Assembly: GCA_949288625.1 (NCBI GenBank)
Contig: CASEKZ010000069.1
Span: forward strand, 1 to 17,581
DNA from: an uncultured bacterium
Lineage (GTDB): Bacteria; Bacillota_I; Bacilli_A; RF39; UBA660
Length of the DNA stretch: 17,581 bases
Reading direction: 5' to 3'
Both the position numbers and the translations under genes were made by a program. Position 1 is the stretch's first letter. The number at the start of each line of letters is the position of its first letter. The notes under the pieces are model-generated. The model was not told the origin of the DNA and ran no database searches. It was given only the letters and a program-made list of their open reading frames with translations. Positions 7,396-13,681 of this stretch are shown one piece after another.

Positions 7396-8346
7396 GTGAT
7401 AAAATTCGAAAAACCACAATTCAAAGTTTCTGAATACGTTGAAAGTAGAAACTATGGAAAATTTGAAATCGAACCTTTAGAAAGAGGTTTCGGTACAACA
7501 TTAGGTAATGCATTAAGAAGGGTAATGCTATCATCATTACCAGGAGACGCTATAACTAGTGTTCACATCGATGGGGTTCTTCATGAATTTCAAACGATAG
7601 ATGGAGTAATTGAAGACGTAACACAAATCATACTAAATTTGAAGAGTGTGGTTGTTAAGAATCATACTAACGAACCTAAGACTATTAAACTAAACGTAAG
7701 TAAAGAAGGCACTGTTACCGCCGCTGATATAGAAAAAGATGCGGATGTTGAAATTATTAATCCAGACCAAGAAATAGCAACACTTATTAAAGGTGGAAAG
7801 CTAAACATGGAAATGACTGTAGGTAGTGGTCGTGGATATGTTAGAGCTGAAACTAATAAAAAATTATTGGGTGACGTTAAATTAAACACGATCGCCATGG
7901 ATTCAAACTTCTCCCCAATTGAAAGGGTTAACTATGAGGTTGAAGGTGCTCGTGTAGGCCAAGATGACACTTATGATAAATTGACTATGGAAATTTGGAC
8001 TAATGGATCAATGAAGCCAGAAGAAGCTATTGCACTTGCATCAAGAATATTAATAGAACATTTTGAAATTTTGACTAAATTAGATGAAATAGCTGACGAA
8101 ACGGGTCTTATGAAACAAAACGTTGATGACTCTAAAACAAAGGCACTTGAAATGTCAATTGATGAATTAGAATTTTCAGTTAGAGCATATAACTGTTTGA
8201 AAAGAGCTAATATAAATACGTTACAAGATTTAACTCAAAAATCTGAAAATGAAATGATGAAGATTCGTAATTTAGGTAAAAAATCACTTAAAGAGGTAAT
8301 TGATAAAGTTAAAGAAATGGGATTTTCATTTAGAAACGATGACTAA
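7396..8346 (+). CDS. rpoA: RNA polymerase alpha subunit
   Basis: A 316-residue protein that dimerises to scaffold RNA polymerase assembly. The N-terminal domain (about 1-230) contains EPLERGFGTTLGNALRRVMLSS (26-47). A short linker leads to the C-terminal DNA-binding domain (about 245-316) with helix-hairpin-helix sequence IRNLGKKSL. R263 and N266, in SVRAYNCLK, align with E. coli R265 and N268, which contact UP elements; this fits the A-rich DNA upstream of the rRNA promoter at 17337. The start is GTG with GGGAG at 7382-7386. Confidence 0.98.
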   Translation: MIKFEKPQFKVSEYVESRNYGKFEIEPLERGFGTTLGNALRRVMLSSLPGDAITSVHIDGVLHEFQTIDGVIEDVTQIILNLKSVVVKNHTNEPKTIKLNVSKEGTVTAADIEKDADVEIINPDQEIATLIKGGKLNMEMTVGSGRGYVRAETNKKLLGDVKLNTIAMDSNFSPIERVNYEVEGARVGQDDTYDKLTMEIWTNGSMKPEEAIALASRILIEHFEILTKLDEIADETGLMKQNVDDSKTKALEMSIDELEFSVRAYNCLKRANINTLQDLTQKSENEMMKIRNLGKKSLKEVIDKVKEMGFSFRNDD

Positions 8347-8364
8347 AAGTAAGGAGGAATAATA

Positions 8365-8709
8365 ATGGCTTATAGAAAATTAGGACGTACAAATAAGCAT
8401 AGAAGAGCTATGCTTGCTAACTTAACAAGAAGCCTAATTAAAAATGAACGTATCGAAACAACCGAAACACGTGCTAAAGAAGTACGTAAATGTTTTGATA
8501 AAATGGTTACCTATGGAAAAAATGGTAGCTTAGTTGCTAGACGTAACGCACTTGCTTTCTTACAAAATGATGAAGAGGCTGTTAAAAAAGTATTTAATGA
8601 ATTAGCTAAACGTTATGAGTCAAGAAACGGTGGATACACTAGAATACTAAAATTACAAGAAAGAAAAGGCGACGACGCTTTAGTGGTTGTTTTAGAACTA
8701 GTTGATTAA
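8365..8709 (+). CDS. rplQ: 50S ribosomal protein L17
   Basis: A 114-residue protein of normal minimal bacterial L17 length. It has the N-terminal YRKLGRTNKHRRAMLANLTRSL block and RIETTETRAKEVR, and ends with GGYTRILKL and VVLELVD. L17 lines the exterior of the polypeptide exit tunnel. The ATG follows AAGGAGGA at 8351-8358. It is the last gene of the ribosomal supercluster here, and a terminator follows immediately. Confidence 0.98.
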   Translation: MAYRKLGRTNKHRRAMLANLTRSLIKNERIETTETRAKEVRKCFDKMVTYGKNGSLVARRNALAFLQNDEEAVKKVFNELAKRYESRNGGYTRILKLQERKGDDALVVVLELVD

Positions 8710-8711
8710 TT

Positions 8712-8747
8712 TAAAAAAAGTTCCATTCGGAGCTTTTTTGTTTTTTT
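8712..8747 (+). terminator. Rho-independent terminator after rplQ
   Basis: An A-rich arm and TTCC, a 4-base loop ATTC, and a GGAGCTTTTTT arm form a stem with one G-T wobble, followed by a long run of T. It begins 3 nt after the rplQ stop and would end the spc-alpha transcript, separating it from the following genes. Confidence 0.85.
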
Positions 8748-8883
8748 AACATTAAATAATATATTGATGGATGGATGATATATAACAATAGTAACGCATT
8801 ACCATTTGTAATCTAATACTTAAGTTTATTAACTATTTTAGATAGTTGCAGCACAAATTATTTTAATAATGAATATTTATATT
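8748..8883. other. AT-rich intergenic stretch without recognisable gene
   Basis: Between the rplQ terminator and the next promoter, I see only AT-rich DNA, a short GATG repeat (about 8766-8778) and a 6-bp inverted repeat (8831-8836 with 8842-8847). There is no tRNA-like fold, no ORF with a ribosome site, and no riboswitch I recognise. Confidence 0.5.
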
Positions 8884-8912
8884 TTGATTATTTTTAGCTA
8901 TTATAGTATAAT
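8884..8912 (+). promoter_or_regulatory. Sigma-A type promoter for the SDR/prepilin pair
   Basis: TTGATT at 8884-8889 and a perfect TATAAT at 8907-8912 are separated by exactly 17 nt. The ATG of the following gene is at 8928, with GGTGAT (complementary to the 16S tail) at 8919-8924 as its ribosome site. A dedicated promoter directly after a terminator shows these genes are a separate unit. Confidence 0.75.
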
Positions 8913-8927
8913 TTTAATGGTGATAAT

Positions 8928-9674
8928 ATGAAAGCATTAATAACAGGAGCATCAAGTGGTATTGGAAGGGATTTTGCTGTTAAATTAAGTAGTATGGGAT
9001 ATGATTTGGTACTTGTGTCTAGAAATGAGAAGGATTTAAAGAAGGTAGCTAAACTTTGCGATACTATATCTTATGTTGAAACGATTGACTTATCTAGTGT
9101 AGAAAATTGTATAAAGTAATTTGATAAACATAAAGTTATTGATGTATTAATTAATAATGCCGGTTTTGGTGTGTTTGGTGAATTTTATAAAACAAATATT
9201 AATGATGAATTAAACATGATTGATTTAAATATTAAGGCACTTCACGTCTTAACTAAGTTATATTTAAAAAAGATGATAAAAAAAGATAGTGGTAGAATCC
9301 TTAACGTGGCATCTTCTGCAGCCTTTCTGCCAGGCCCTTTAATGTCAACTTATTATTCCACTAAATCTTATGTTTTTAAGCTTACAACGGCTATTTATGA
9401 GGAATTAAGAAGGATTAAGTCGAACGTTAAAGTATCGGTGTTATGCCCTGGACCGGTTGATACTAATTTTAATAAAAGAGCTGGCGTGAGTTTTTCAGTG
9501 AAAAGTCTATCTAGCAAGTATGTTGCCTGTTATGCAATTAAAAAAATGTTTAAAGATAAATTAGTTATTGTGCCTGGTTTTATGAATAAACTATCGGTAA
9601 TAGGGTGTAAGATTGCACCGCTTAAATTATTGTTAAAGATAGATTATAATATTCAAAGAAAAAAGGAGCGATAA
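8928..9674 (+). pseudogene. Short-chain dehydrogenase/reductase interrupted by one in-frame TAA
   Basis: Read through codon 64, the frame encodes a full-length classical SDR of 248 codons. The NAD(P)-binding motif TGASSGIG lies at 6-13 and NNAG at 76-79; the predicted catalytic residues are S129, Y142 and K146 (YYSTK), with CPGP after them. TAA at 9117-9119 splits it into a 63-codon N-terminal part and the rest, with no frame shift on either side. The second half carries the NNAG motif before any plausible start, so a functional restart is unlikely. It resembles the YqjQ/DltE-like oxidoreductases, substrate unknown. Either a recent nonsense mutation, a sequencing error or readthrough would explain it. 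The prepilin-like gene follows after 2 nt, with its ribosome site inside this gene's end. Confidence 0.85.
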
Positions 9675-9676
9675 AA

Positions 9677-10120
9677 ATGAAGAATAAAAACGGATTTACG
9701 TTGGTAGAATTACTTGCGGTAATAGTTGTTTTGGGTGTTATAATGGTAATCGCGGGAACAGCGGTTTTGAGTCAAAGAAAGAAAGCTAATATTGAGGAAG
9801 CTAAAAAAATAGAAAAAACACTTGTTGATTTGGGACCAGGAATATATACTTATGAAAAATTAAATGGCTCTAGTGAATTCATGGAAAAATTTAACGAAGG
9901 AAAGACGTTTAAGATTTCACAAGATAATTTAATTTCCGCTGGATATTTAGATGGTGAAATCAAAAACCCTTCAGGAAATGGAACTTGTGATGCGTATTTG
10001 GTAGTTGATCCATCACTTTCAGATGAAATGTTTAAAGGCTATATTGACTGCCCAAATTTATATAAAACGGATGGGTATGGTAATAATTATGAATCCATAA
10101 CTTTAAGTTCAAATAATTAG
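9677..10120 (+). CDS. Type IV prepilin-like protein
   Basis: A 147-residue protein with a class III signal: short basic leader MKNKNG, predicted prepilin peptidase cut between G6 and F7, then FTLVELLAVIVVLGV with Glu at mature position 5 and a hydrophobic helix to about residue 30. The remainder is a small soluble domain with two cysteines, C104 and C125, possibly a disulfide. Known pilins/pseudopilins of this form assemble into pili or secretion/competence filaments. No pilin peptidase, assembly ATPase or other pilin is in the window, so the partner machinery must lie elsewhere. The ribosome site AAAAGGAGC overlaps the end of the SDR gene; a terminator follows. The exact role is unknown. Confidence 0.85.
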   Translation: MKNKNGFTLVELLAVIVVLGVIMVIAGTAVLSQRKKANIEEAKKIEKTLVDLGPGIYTYEKLNGSSEFMEKFNEGKTFKISQDNLISAGYLDGEIKNPSGNGTCDAYLVVDPSLSDEMFKGYIDCPNLYKTDGYGNNYESITLSSNN

Positions 10121-10123
10121 TTG

Positions 10124-10148
10124 AAGCTACTTGGGTAGCTTTTTTTTC
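10124..10148 (+). terminator. Rho-independent terminator after the prepilin-like gene
   Basis: AAGCTAC (10124-10130) pairs perfectly with GTAGCTT (10135-10141) across a 4-base loop, followed by a run of T. It starts 4 nt after the stop codon and separates this unit from the ECF operon. Confidence 0.9.
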
Positions 10149-10158
10149 TATTTTGTTA

Positions 10159-10187
10159 TATAATAAGTCCTTACTTTAAGGAGGTGA
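10159..10187 (+). promoter_or_regulatory. Promoter -10 and strong ribosome site for ecfA1
   Basis: A perfect TATAAT lies at 10159-10164, with no convincing -35 (the terminator occupies that position). AAGGAGGTGA at 10178-10187 is a near-complete anti-16S match and decides the TTG start of ecfA1 at 10195, since no ATG or GTG is available nearby. Confidence 0.6.
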
Positions 10188-10194
10188 CTTAAGT

Positions 10195-11001
10195 TTGAAC
10201 ATTATTGAAATAAATAATTTGACTTTTAGGTACAATGATAATTTTATTTATGATGATTTTAGCTTAAATGTTAAAAGAGGAACTTGGGTTACTATTGCAG
10301 GACCTAATGGTGCTGGAAAAACAACTTTAGTTAAGATATTATCGGGACTAGTTAAAAGTTATTGTGATGTTAAGATTTTTGGAAAAAAATTATCACGGGG
10401 AAATATTTATGAAATAAGAAAAGACGTTGGTTTTGTATTTGATAATCCTGATAGCTTTTTCGCATGTGAAACCGTTGAAGATGAACTTGCGTTTTCCTTA
10501 GAAAACATGGCCGTTGCACCTTCTACCATAAAAAGGAAAATAAAAGAAATATCAAGTCTTTTGGACTTAAATGACATTCTTAAGGAAAATCCTTATGACT
10601 TATCTGGTGGTGAAAAACAAAAGGTTGCACTTGCATGTGCTCTTATGTTAGAACCTAGAATTTTAATTTTAGATGAAGCTTTAATGATGATTGATGTTGC
10701 TCAAAGAAATAAGTTATTAAAGATATTAAAAGAATATAATAAGCGCAAGAGGGTTACTATTGTATCTTTTACTCATAATTTAGATGAAGCAATATATTCT
10801 GATAGATTAGTAATATTAAATCATGGAAAAATTGTTGTAGATGGTGTTTTTCCTCAGGTTTTTGATGAAGAAAGGGTAATGCGAAAGATTGGCTTAGAGG
10901 TACCTTTTTCGGTTGAATTAAGTCAGAAATTAAGGATTTACGGGATAATAGATAAAATTTATCTTGATATAGAAAGGCTGGTAGATGAAATATGGAAGTA
11001 A
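10195..11001 (+). CDS. ecfA1: ECF transporter ATPase EcfA1 (CbiO-like)
   Basis: A 268-residue ABC ATPase starting at TTG. Walker A GPNGAGKT is at 36-43, the signature LSGGE at 136-140, Walker B ILILDE at 156-161 with catalytic E161, and the switch histidine H194. EcfA1, EcfA2 and EcfT form the energising module that powers substrate-binding S components for vitamins and cofactors. The Q-loop reads VFDNPD where the family has VFQNPD, placing Asp at position 83, and the D-loop reads MMID for the usual SMLD. It overlaps ecfA2 by 10 nt. Order ecfA1-ecfA2-ecfT-truA is the common Firmicute arrangement. S components are not in the window. Confidence 0.95.
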   Translation: MNIIEINNLTFRYNDNFIYDDFSLNVKRGTWVTIAGPNGAGKTTLVKILSGLVKSYCDVKIFGKKLSRGNIYEIRKDVGFVFDNPDSFFACETVEDELAFSLENMAVAPSTIKRKIKEISSLLDLNDILKENPYDLSGGEKQKVALACALMLEPRILILDEALMMIDVAQRNKLLKILKEYNKRKRVTIVSFTHNLDEAIYSDRLVILNHGKIVVDGVFPQVFDEERVMRKIGLEVPFSVELSQKLRIYGIIDKIYLDIERLVDEIWK

Positions 11002-11876
11002 TTTTTAGAAACGTAAACTTTTCATATAACGTTGGTATGCCAAATGAAAAAAAAGCTTTAAAAGATGTAAACGTTTTTTTAGAAGGTGGGTTAATACATG
11101 GAGTAATCGGCCCTATTGGTAGTGGTAAAACAACTATGTTAGAACTCATGAATGGTGTTACCAAACCAAGTTCTGGTGAAATAATCGTTGGTAATTATGA
11201 GCTTACTAGTAAGAATAGTAATTTTAAGTTTAATGATTTTAGGTATGATGTTGGACTAGTTTATCAGTTTCCCGAAAAACAATTTTTTTGTTCAACGGTA
11301 GGCGAAGAGATAGCTTTTTCAGGAAAGACCTTTGAGCCAAAAAACAAAAACATTAAAGATAAAGTCAAGAAAGCTCTAAAAATGGTAGGTTTAGATGAAT
11401 CATACGTTAAAAGAAGCCCTTTTAGTTTAAATGGTGGTGAAAAAAGAAGGGTTGCGATTGCGTCCGTGTTAATTTCTAATCCTAAGTTGTTAATCTTGGA
11501 TGAACCTACCATTGGACTTGATAATAATAGCAAAAAAAGATTGATGCACCTTCTTAAAAATTTAAAAACCAGATACATGAAAACAATAATAATTGTTACC
11601 CATGACGTTGATATGCTTTATGAGATAGTTGATGATGTAGTTGTTTTAAATGATGGAAGAGTGATAAAAGAAGGTAATAAGATGGATGTTTTTAGTGATG
11701 TTAATTTATTGGACAAAAACAATGCCCCAGTTCCTAACGTTATTCGGGTAAGCAAGCTCGTTTACGATAGAACTGGAGTTGACTTGGGCCATGTTCAAAA
11801 TTTAAATTCTCTTGTAAGAAAAATGGCAATTAATTTAAGTGATGTAAAACGGAAGGTGATTACCAATGAAAAGTAA
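10992..11876 (+). CDS. ecfA2: ECF transporter ATPase EcfA2 (CbiO-like)
   Basis: A 294-residue ABC ATPase, partner of EcfA1. It has Walker A GPIGSGKT at 40-47, a normal Q-loop with Q92 (YQFPE), a signature reading LNGGE at 146-150 where LSGGQ is usual, Walker B LLILDE at 166-171, D-loop GLD and switch H204. The N-terminal MEVIFRNVNFSYN and the ~290 length are typical of EcfA2. The start lies inside ecfA1, with GAAAGG upstream, and the end overlaps ecfT by 11 nt, so the three subunits are probably translationally coupled at fixed stoichiometry. Confidence 0.95.
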   Translation: MEVIFRNVNFSYNVGMPNEKKALKDVNVFLEGGLIHGVIGPIGSGKTTMLELMNGVTKPSSGEIIVGNYELTSKNSNFKFNDFRYDVGLVYQFPEKQFFCSTVGEEIAFSGKTFEPKNKNIKDKVKKALKMVGLDESYVKRSPFSLNGGEKRRVAIASVLISNPKLLILDEPTIGLDNNSKKRLMHLLKNLKTRYMKTIIIVTHDVDMLYEIVDDVVVLNDGRVIKEGNKMDVFSDVNLLDKNNAPVPNVIRVSKLVYDRTGVDLGHVQNLNSLVRKMAINLSDVKRKVITNEK

Positions 11877-12606
11877 TTATTCGTTTTTTAGGTATATAAC
11901 CGGTAACTCTAAGTTTCATACGATGAACTCAAAAATGAAAATTATATGTTTTTTACTATCGATAGTAATTTCTCTTTTGATATCAAATTATTTATCACTT
12001 TTAATATTTTCTTTATTTTTGATGTTTATATTAATAAAAACAGAAATAAAACCCAAAATTTACTTATTAAATATTTTAATACTTTGGCCAATATATGTTA
12101 TTTTATTTATTGCTTGTTTCATAACCACGTTTGATGTGTTATTTTCATTTTTACTAGTTTTAAAAATTATTGTAATTATTGTTTTGTTTTTAATACTTAC
12201 ATTTACAACGTCGCTTAGTGAAATTGCGTGGGGATTTGAATGCTTGTTTGATCCATTGAAAAAACTTGGTGTTCCGGTTTCTAAAATATCTTTAAAAATA
12301 GCCTTATCAATCAAATTCATTTCAACTTTGTTTGATAAGTTTAAAGAAATAAGAAAATCAATGGCTTATCGCGGCATCCCTTATAGTAAGAGTAAAATAA
12401 CAACGATTACTAAAATGATGATACCCGTAATAAGGTTATCTTATAAGTTATCAGTAAGAACAATTACAGCAATGAAACTTAGGTTTTATGGTTACTTTAA
12501 TAGGCGGACTAATTATCATGAAAATAAAGTATCAAAGTTTGATAAGATTTTGGTTTTACTTTACGTGGTTTTACTTTACGTGGTTATATGGATGAGGTGG
12601 CGATAA
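11866..12606 (+). CDS. ecfT: ECF transporter transmembrane coupling subunit EcfT
   Basis: A 246-residue membrane protein with several hydrophobic helices (about 24-55, 66-115 and 228-244) and two cytoplasmic coupling helices. The first carries AYRGI, matching the family A-R-G motif. The second reads AMKLRFYG, where many members have A-x-A-R-G, keeping the Arg. These arginines dock the two ATPases. The start overlaps ecfA2 by 11 nt, with GGAAGGTGAT just upstream inside ecfA2. Near the end, the codons are duplicated by a 15-bp tandem repeat giving VLLYV twice in the last helix. The stop overlaps the truA ATG by one base. Confidence 0.93.
   Translation: MKSNYSFFRYITGNSKFHTMNSKMKIICFLLSIVISLLISNYLSLLIFSLFLMFILIKTEIKPKIYLLNILILWPIYVILFIACFITTFDVLFSFLLVLKIIVIIVLFLILTFTTSLSEIAWGFECLFDPLKKLGVPVSKISLKIALSIKFISTLFDKFKEIRKSMAYRGIPYSKSKITTITKMMIPVIRLSYKLSVRTITAMKLRFYGYFNRRTNYHENKVSKFDKILVLLYVVLLYVVIWMRWR
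12552..12581 (+). repeat. Perfect 15-bp tandem duplication inside ecfT
   Basis: The unit GGTTTTACTTTACGT occurs twice in a row (12552-12566 and 12567-12581), followed by GGTT of a possible third copy. Fifteen bases keep the frame, adding or removing five residues (VLLYV) in the last EcfT membrane helix. Confidence 0.95.
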
Positions 12607-13334
12607 TGAGATATTTAATTGATTTTTCTTATAGTGGACAACTATTTAATGGTTATCAAAAACAACCTAAATTAAGAACCGTTCAAGGTGAAATAGAAAA
12701 AGTTTTAACGAAAATAAATGATAGTCCTGTTACTATATGTGCTGCTGGAAGAACCGACGCAAAGGTAAATGCTATTCATCAAAAAGCTCATTTTGACTTA
12801 AATAAAAAAATTGCATGTTATAAATTGAAGGGAGCCATGAATAGTTATCTTCCTGATGATATCTATGTTAATAACGTGGATGAGGTTTGTAATGATTTTC
12901 ATGCTAGATACATGGTTAAGCTAAAAACATATGAATATAATATAAACGTAGGAAACTATAACCCTATACTTCGCACCCAGGTGTATCAATATTGTAAACC
13001 ACTTAATTTAGATCTAATGAAAATAGCGATAAATCATTTTAAAGGCACGCATGATTTTACCACTTTTTCTTCAGCTGAAGATAAAAGAAGTAACAAAGTA
13101 AGAACGATAAAACACGTAAAAATAGTCCAAAAAGGTAGCATAGTAACCATCACGTTTAAAGCAAAAGGATTTTTGAAATACCAAGTACGAAGCATGGTGG
13201 GAACTTTGATTAAAGTTGGAGAAAAAAAGCTTGATGTTAATGCTATTCCTACTTTGATTGATAAAAAAGACAGAAAGTATGCACCATTTATGGTCCCGGC
13301 ATGTGGTCTTTCATTAACTGATATAAAATATTAA
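12606..13334 (+). CDS. truA: tRNA pseudouridine(38-40) synthase TruA
   Basis: A 242-residue enzyme that isomerises uridines 38-40 in the tRNA anticodon arm. The start at ATG 12606 gives the classical N-terminus MRYLIDFSYSG with GAGGTGG at 12594-12600; an in-frame ATG 18 nt upstream is less likely. The catalytic aspartate is D51 in AAGRTDA. The following residues read KVNAIHQ, where most TruA have GVHALGQ-like sequence. YEYNI, FKGTHDFTTF and FLKYQVRSMVGT match family blocks. The TAATG overlap with ecfT indicates coupling. A terminator follows. Confidence 0.95.
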   Translation: MRYLIDFSYSGQLFNGYQKQPKLRTVQGEIEKVLTKINDSPVTICAAGRTDAKVNAIHQKAHFDLNKKIACYKLKGAMNSYLPDDIYVNNVDEVCNDFHARYMVKLKTYEYNINVGNYNPILRTQVYQYCKPLNLDLMKIAINHFKGTHDFTTFSSAEDKRSNKVRTIKHVKIVQKGSIVTITFKAKGFLKYQVRSMVGTLIKVGEKKLDVNAIPTLIDKKDRKYAPFMVPACGLSLTDIKY

Positions 13335-13337
13335 TAA

Positions 13338-13368
13338 AAAACAGTTTTCATTGGTTGAAAGCTGTTTT
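13338..13368. terminator. Bidirectional terminator between truA and the DUF378 gene
   Basis: A 13-bp stem (13338-13350 with 13356-13368, one T-G wobble) has a 5-base loop, with AAAA on the left flank and TTTT on the right, so it can act on both strands. It lies just after the truA stop and touches the last bases of the convergent gene. Confidence 0.88.
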
Positions 13369-13573
13369 ATTTAACATCATTTATCAATTCAGCAAGTGTT
13401 TTAATGCCTATTAACCCGCAAATACCAACTAAGATGTACACTATTTTAGAACCTAAAGCATCCATTCCACCGAATATAGTTGCGACAAGGTCAAAATCAA
13501 ATAGTCCTATTAGACCCCAATTTAATGCACCTATAATCATGATAGTTAGTGCTATGATTTGTAGTGTTTTCAT
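13367..13573 (-). CDS. DUF378 family small membrane protein (YuzA-like)
   Basis: A 68-residue protein with two hydrophobic helices (about 4-24 and 43-60). The segment GALNWGLIGLF, with its NWG motif, and a C-terminal helix ending in a charged tail are the DUF378 family hallmarks. Biochemical function is not established for the family. On the - strand AAAAGGAGGAAT sits just before the ATG, a strong ribosome site. It is the only - strand gene in the window, convergent with truA and divergent from the lipoprotein gene. I could not assign a clear promoter. Confidence 0.9.
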   Translation of the reverse strand: MKTLQIIALTIMIIGALNWGLIGLFDFDLVATIFGGMDALGSKIVYILVGICGLIGIKTLAELINDVK

Positions 13574-13648
13574 ATTATTCCTCCTTTTATACTTATATGA
13601 TAATCAAAAAAATCTTTTTTATACGTGAATATTAGCATTTTTAAACCA

Positions 13649-13677
13649 TATAATTAAATGAAAATTAAAAGAGGTGA
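13649..13677 (+). promoter_or_regulatory. Promoter -10 and ribosome site for the lipoprotein gene
   Basis: Perfect TATAAT at 13649-13654; the best -35 is the weak GTGAAT at 13625-13630 with an 18-nt spacer. AGAGGTGA at 13670-13677 is the ribosome site for the ATG at 13682. Confidence 0.55.
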
Positions 13678-13681
13678 ATGA

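Noticed and set aside
8748..8883. Searched the gap after rplQ for tRNA, riboswitch or CRISPR repeats
   Set aside because: No cloverleaf, no conserved riboswitch core and no regularly spaced repeats were found.
8869..8931. Tiny ORF of 20 codons overlapping the SDR promoter and start
   Set aside because: No ribosome site, hydrophobic low-complexity product, and it overlaps a clear promoter; probably chance in AT-rich DNA.
9171..9674. GTG at 9171 as an independent start for the second SDR half
   Set aside because: The NNAG motif of the same domain is encoded upstream of it in the same frame and no ribosome site is present, so a restart would give a non-functional fragment.
12588..12605. ATG at 12588 as truA start
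   Set aside because: It would add six residues before the conserved MRYL N-terminus and lies before the GAGGTGG site that fits ATG 12606.
13404..13628. + strand open frame opposite the DUF378 gene
   Set aside because: The - strand frame has a strong ribosome site and the DUF378 NWG motif; the + frame has neither.
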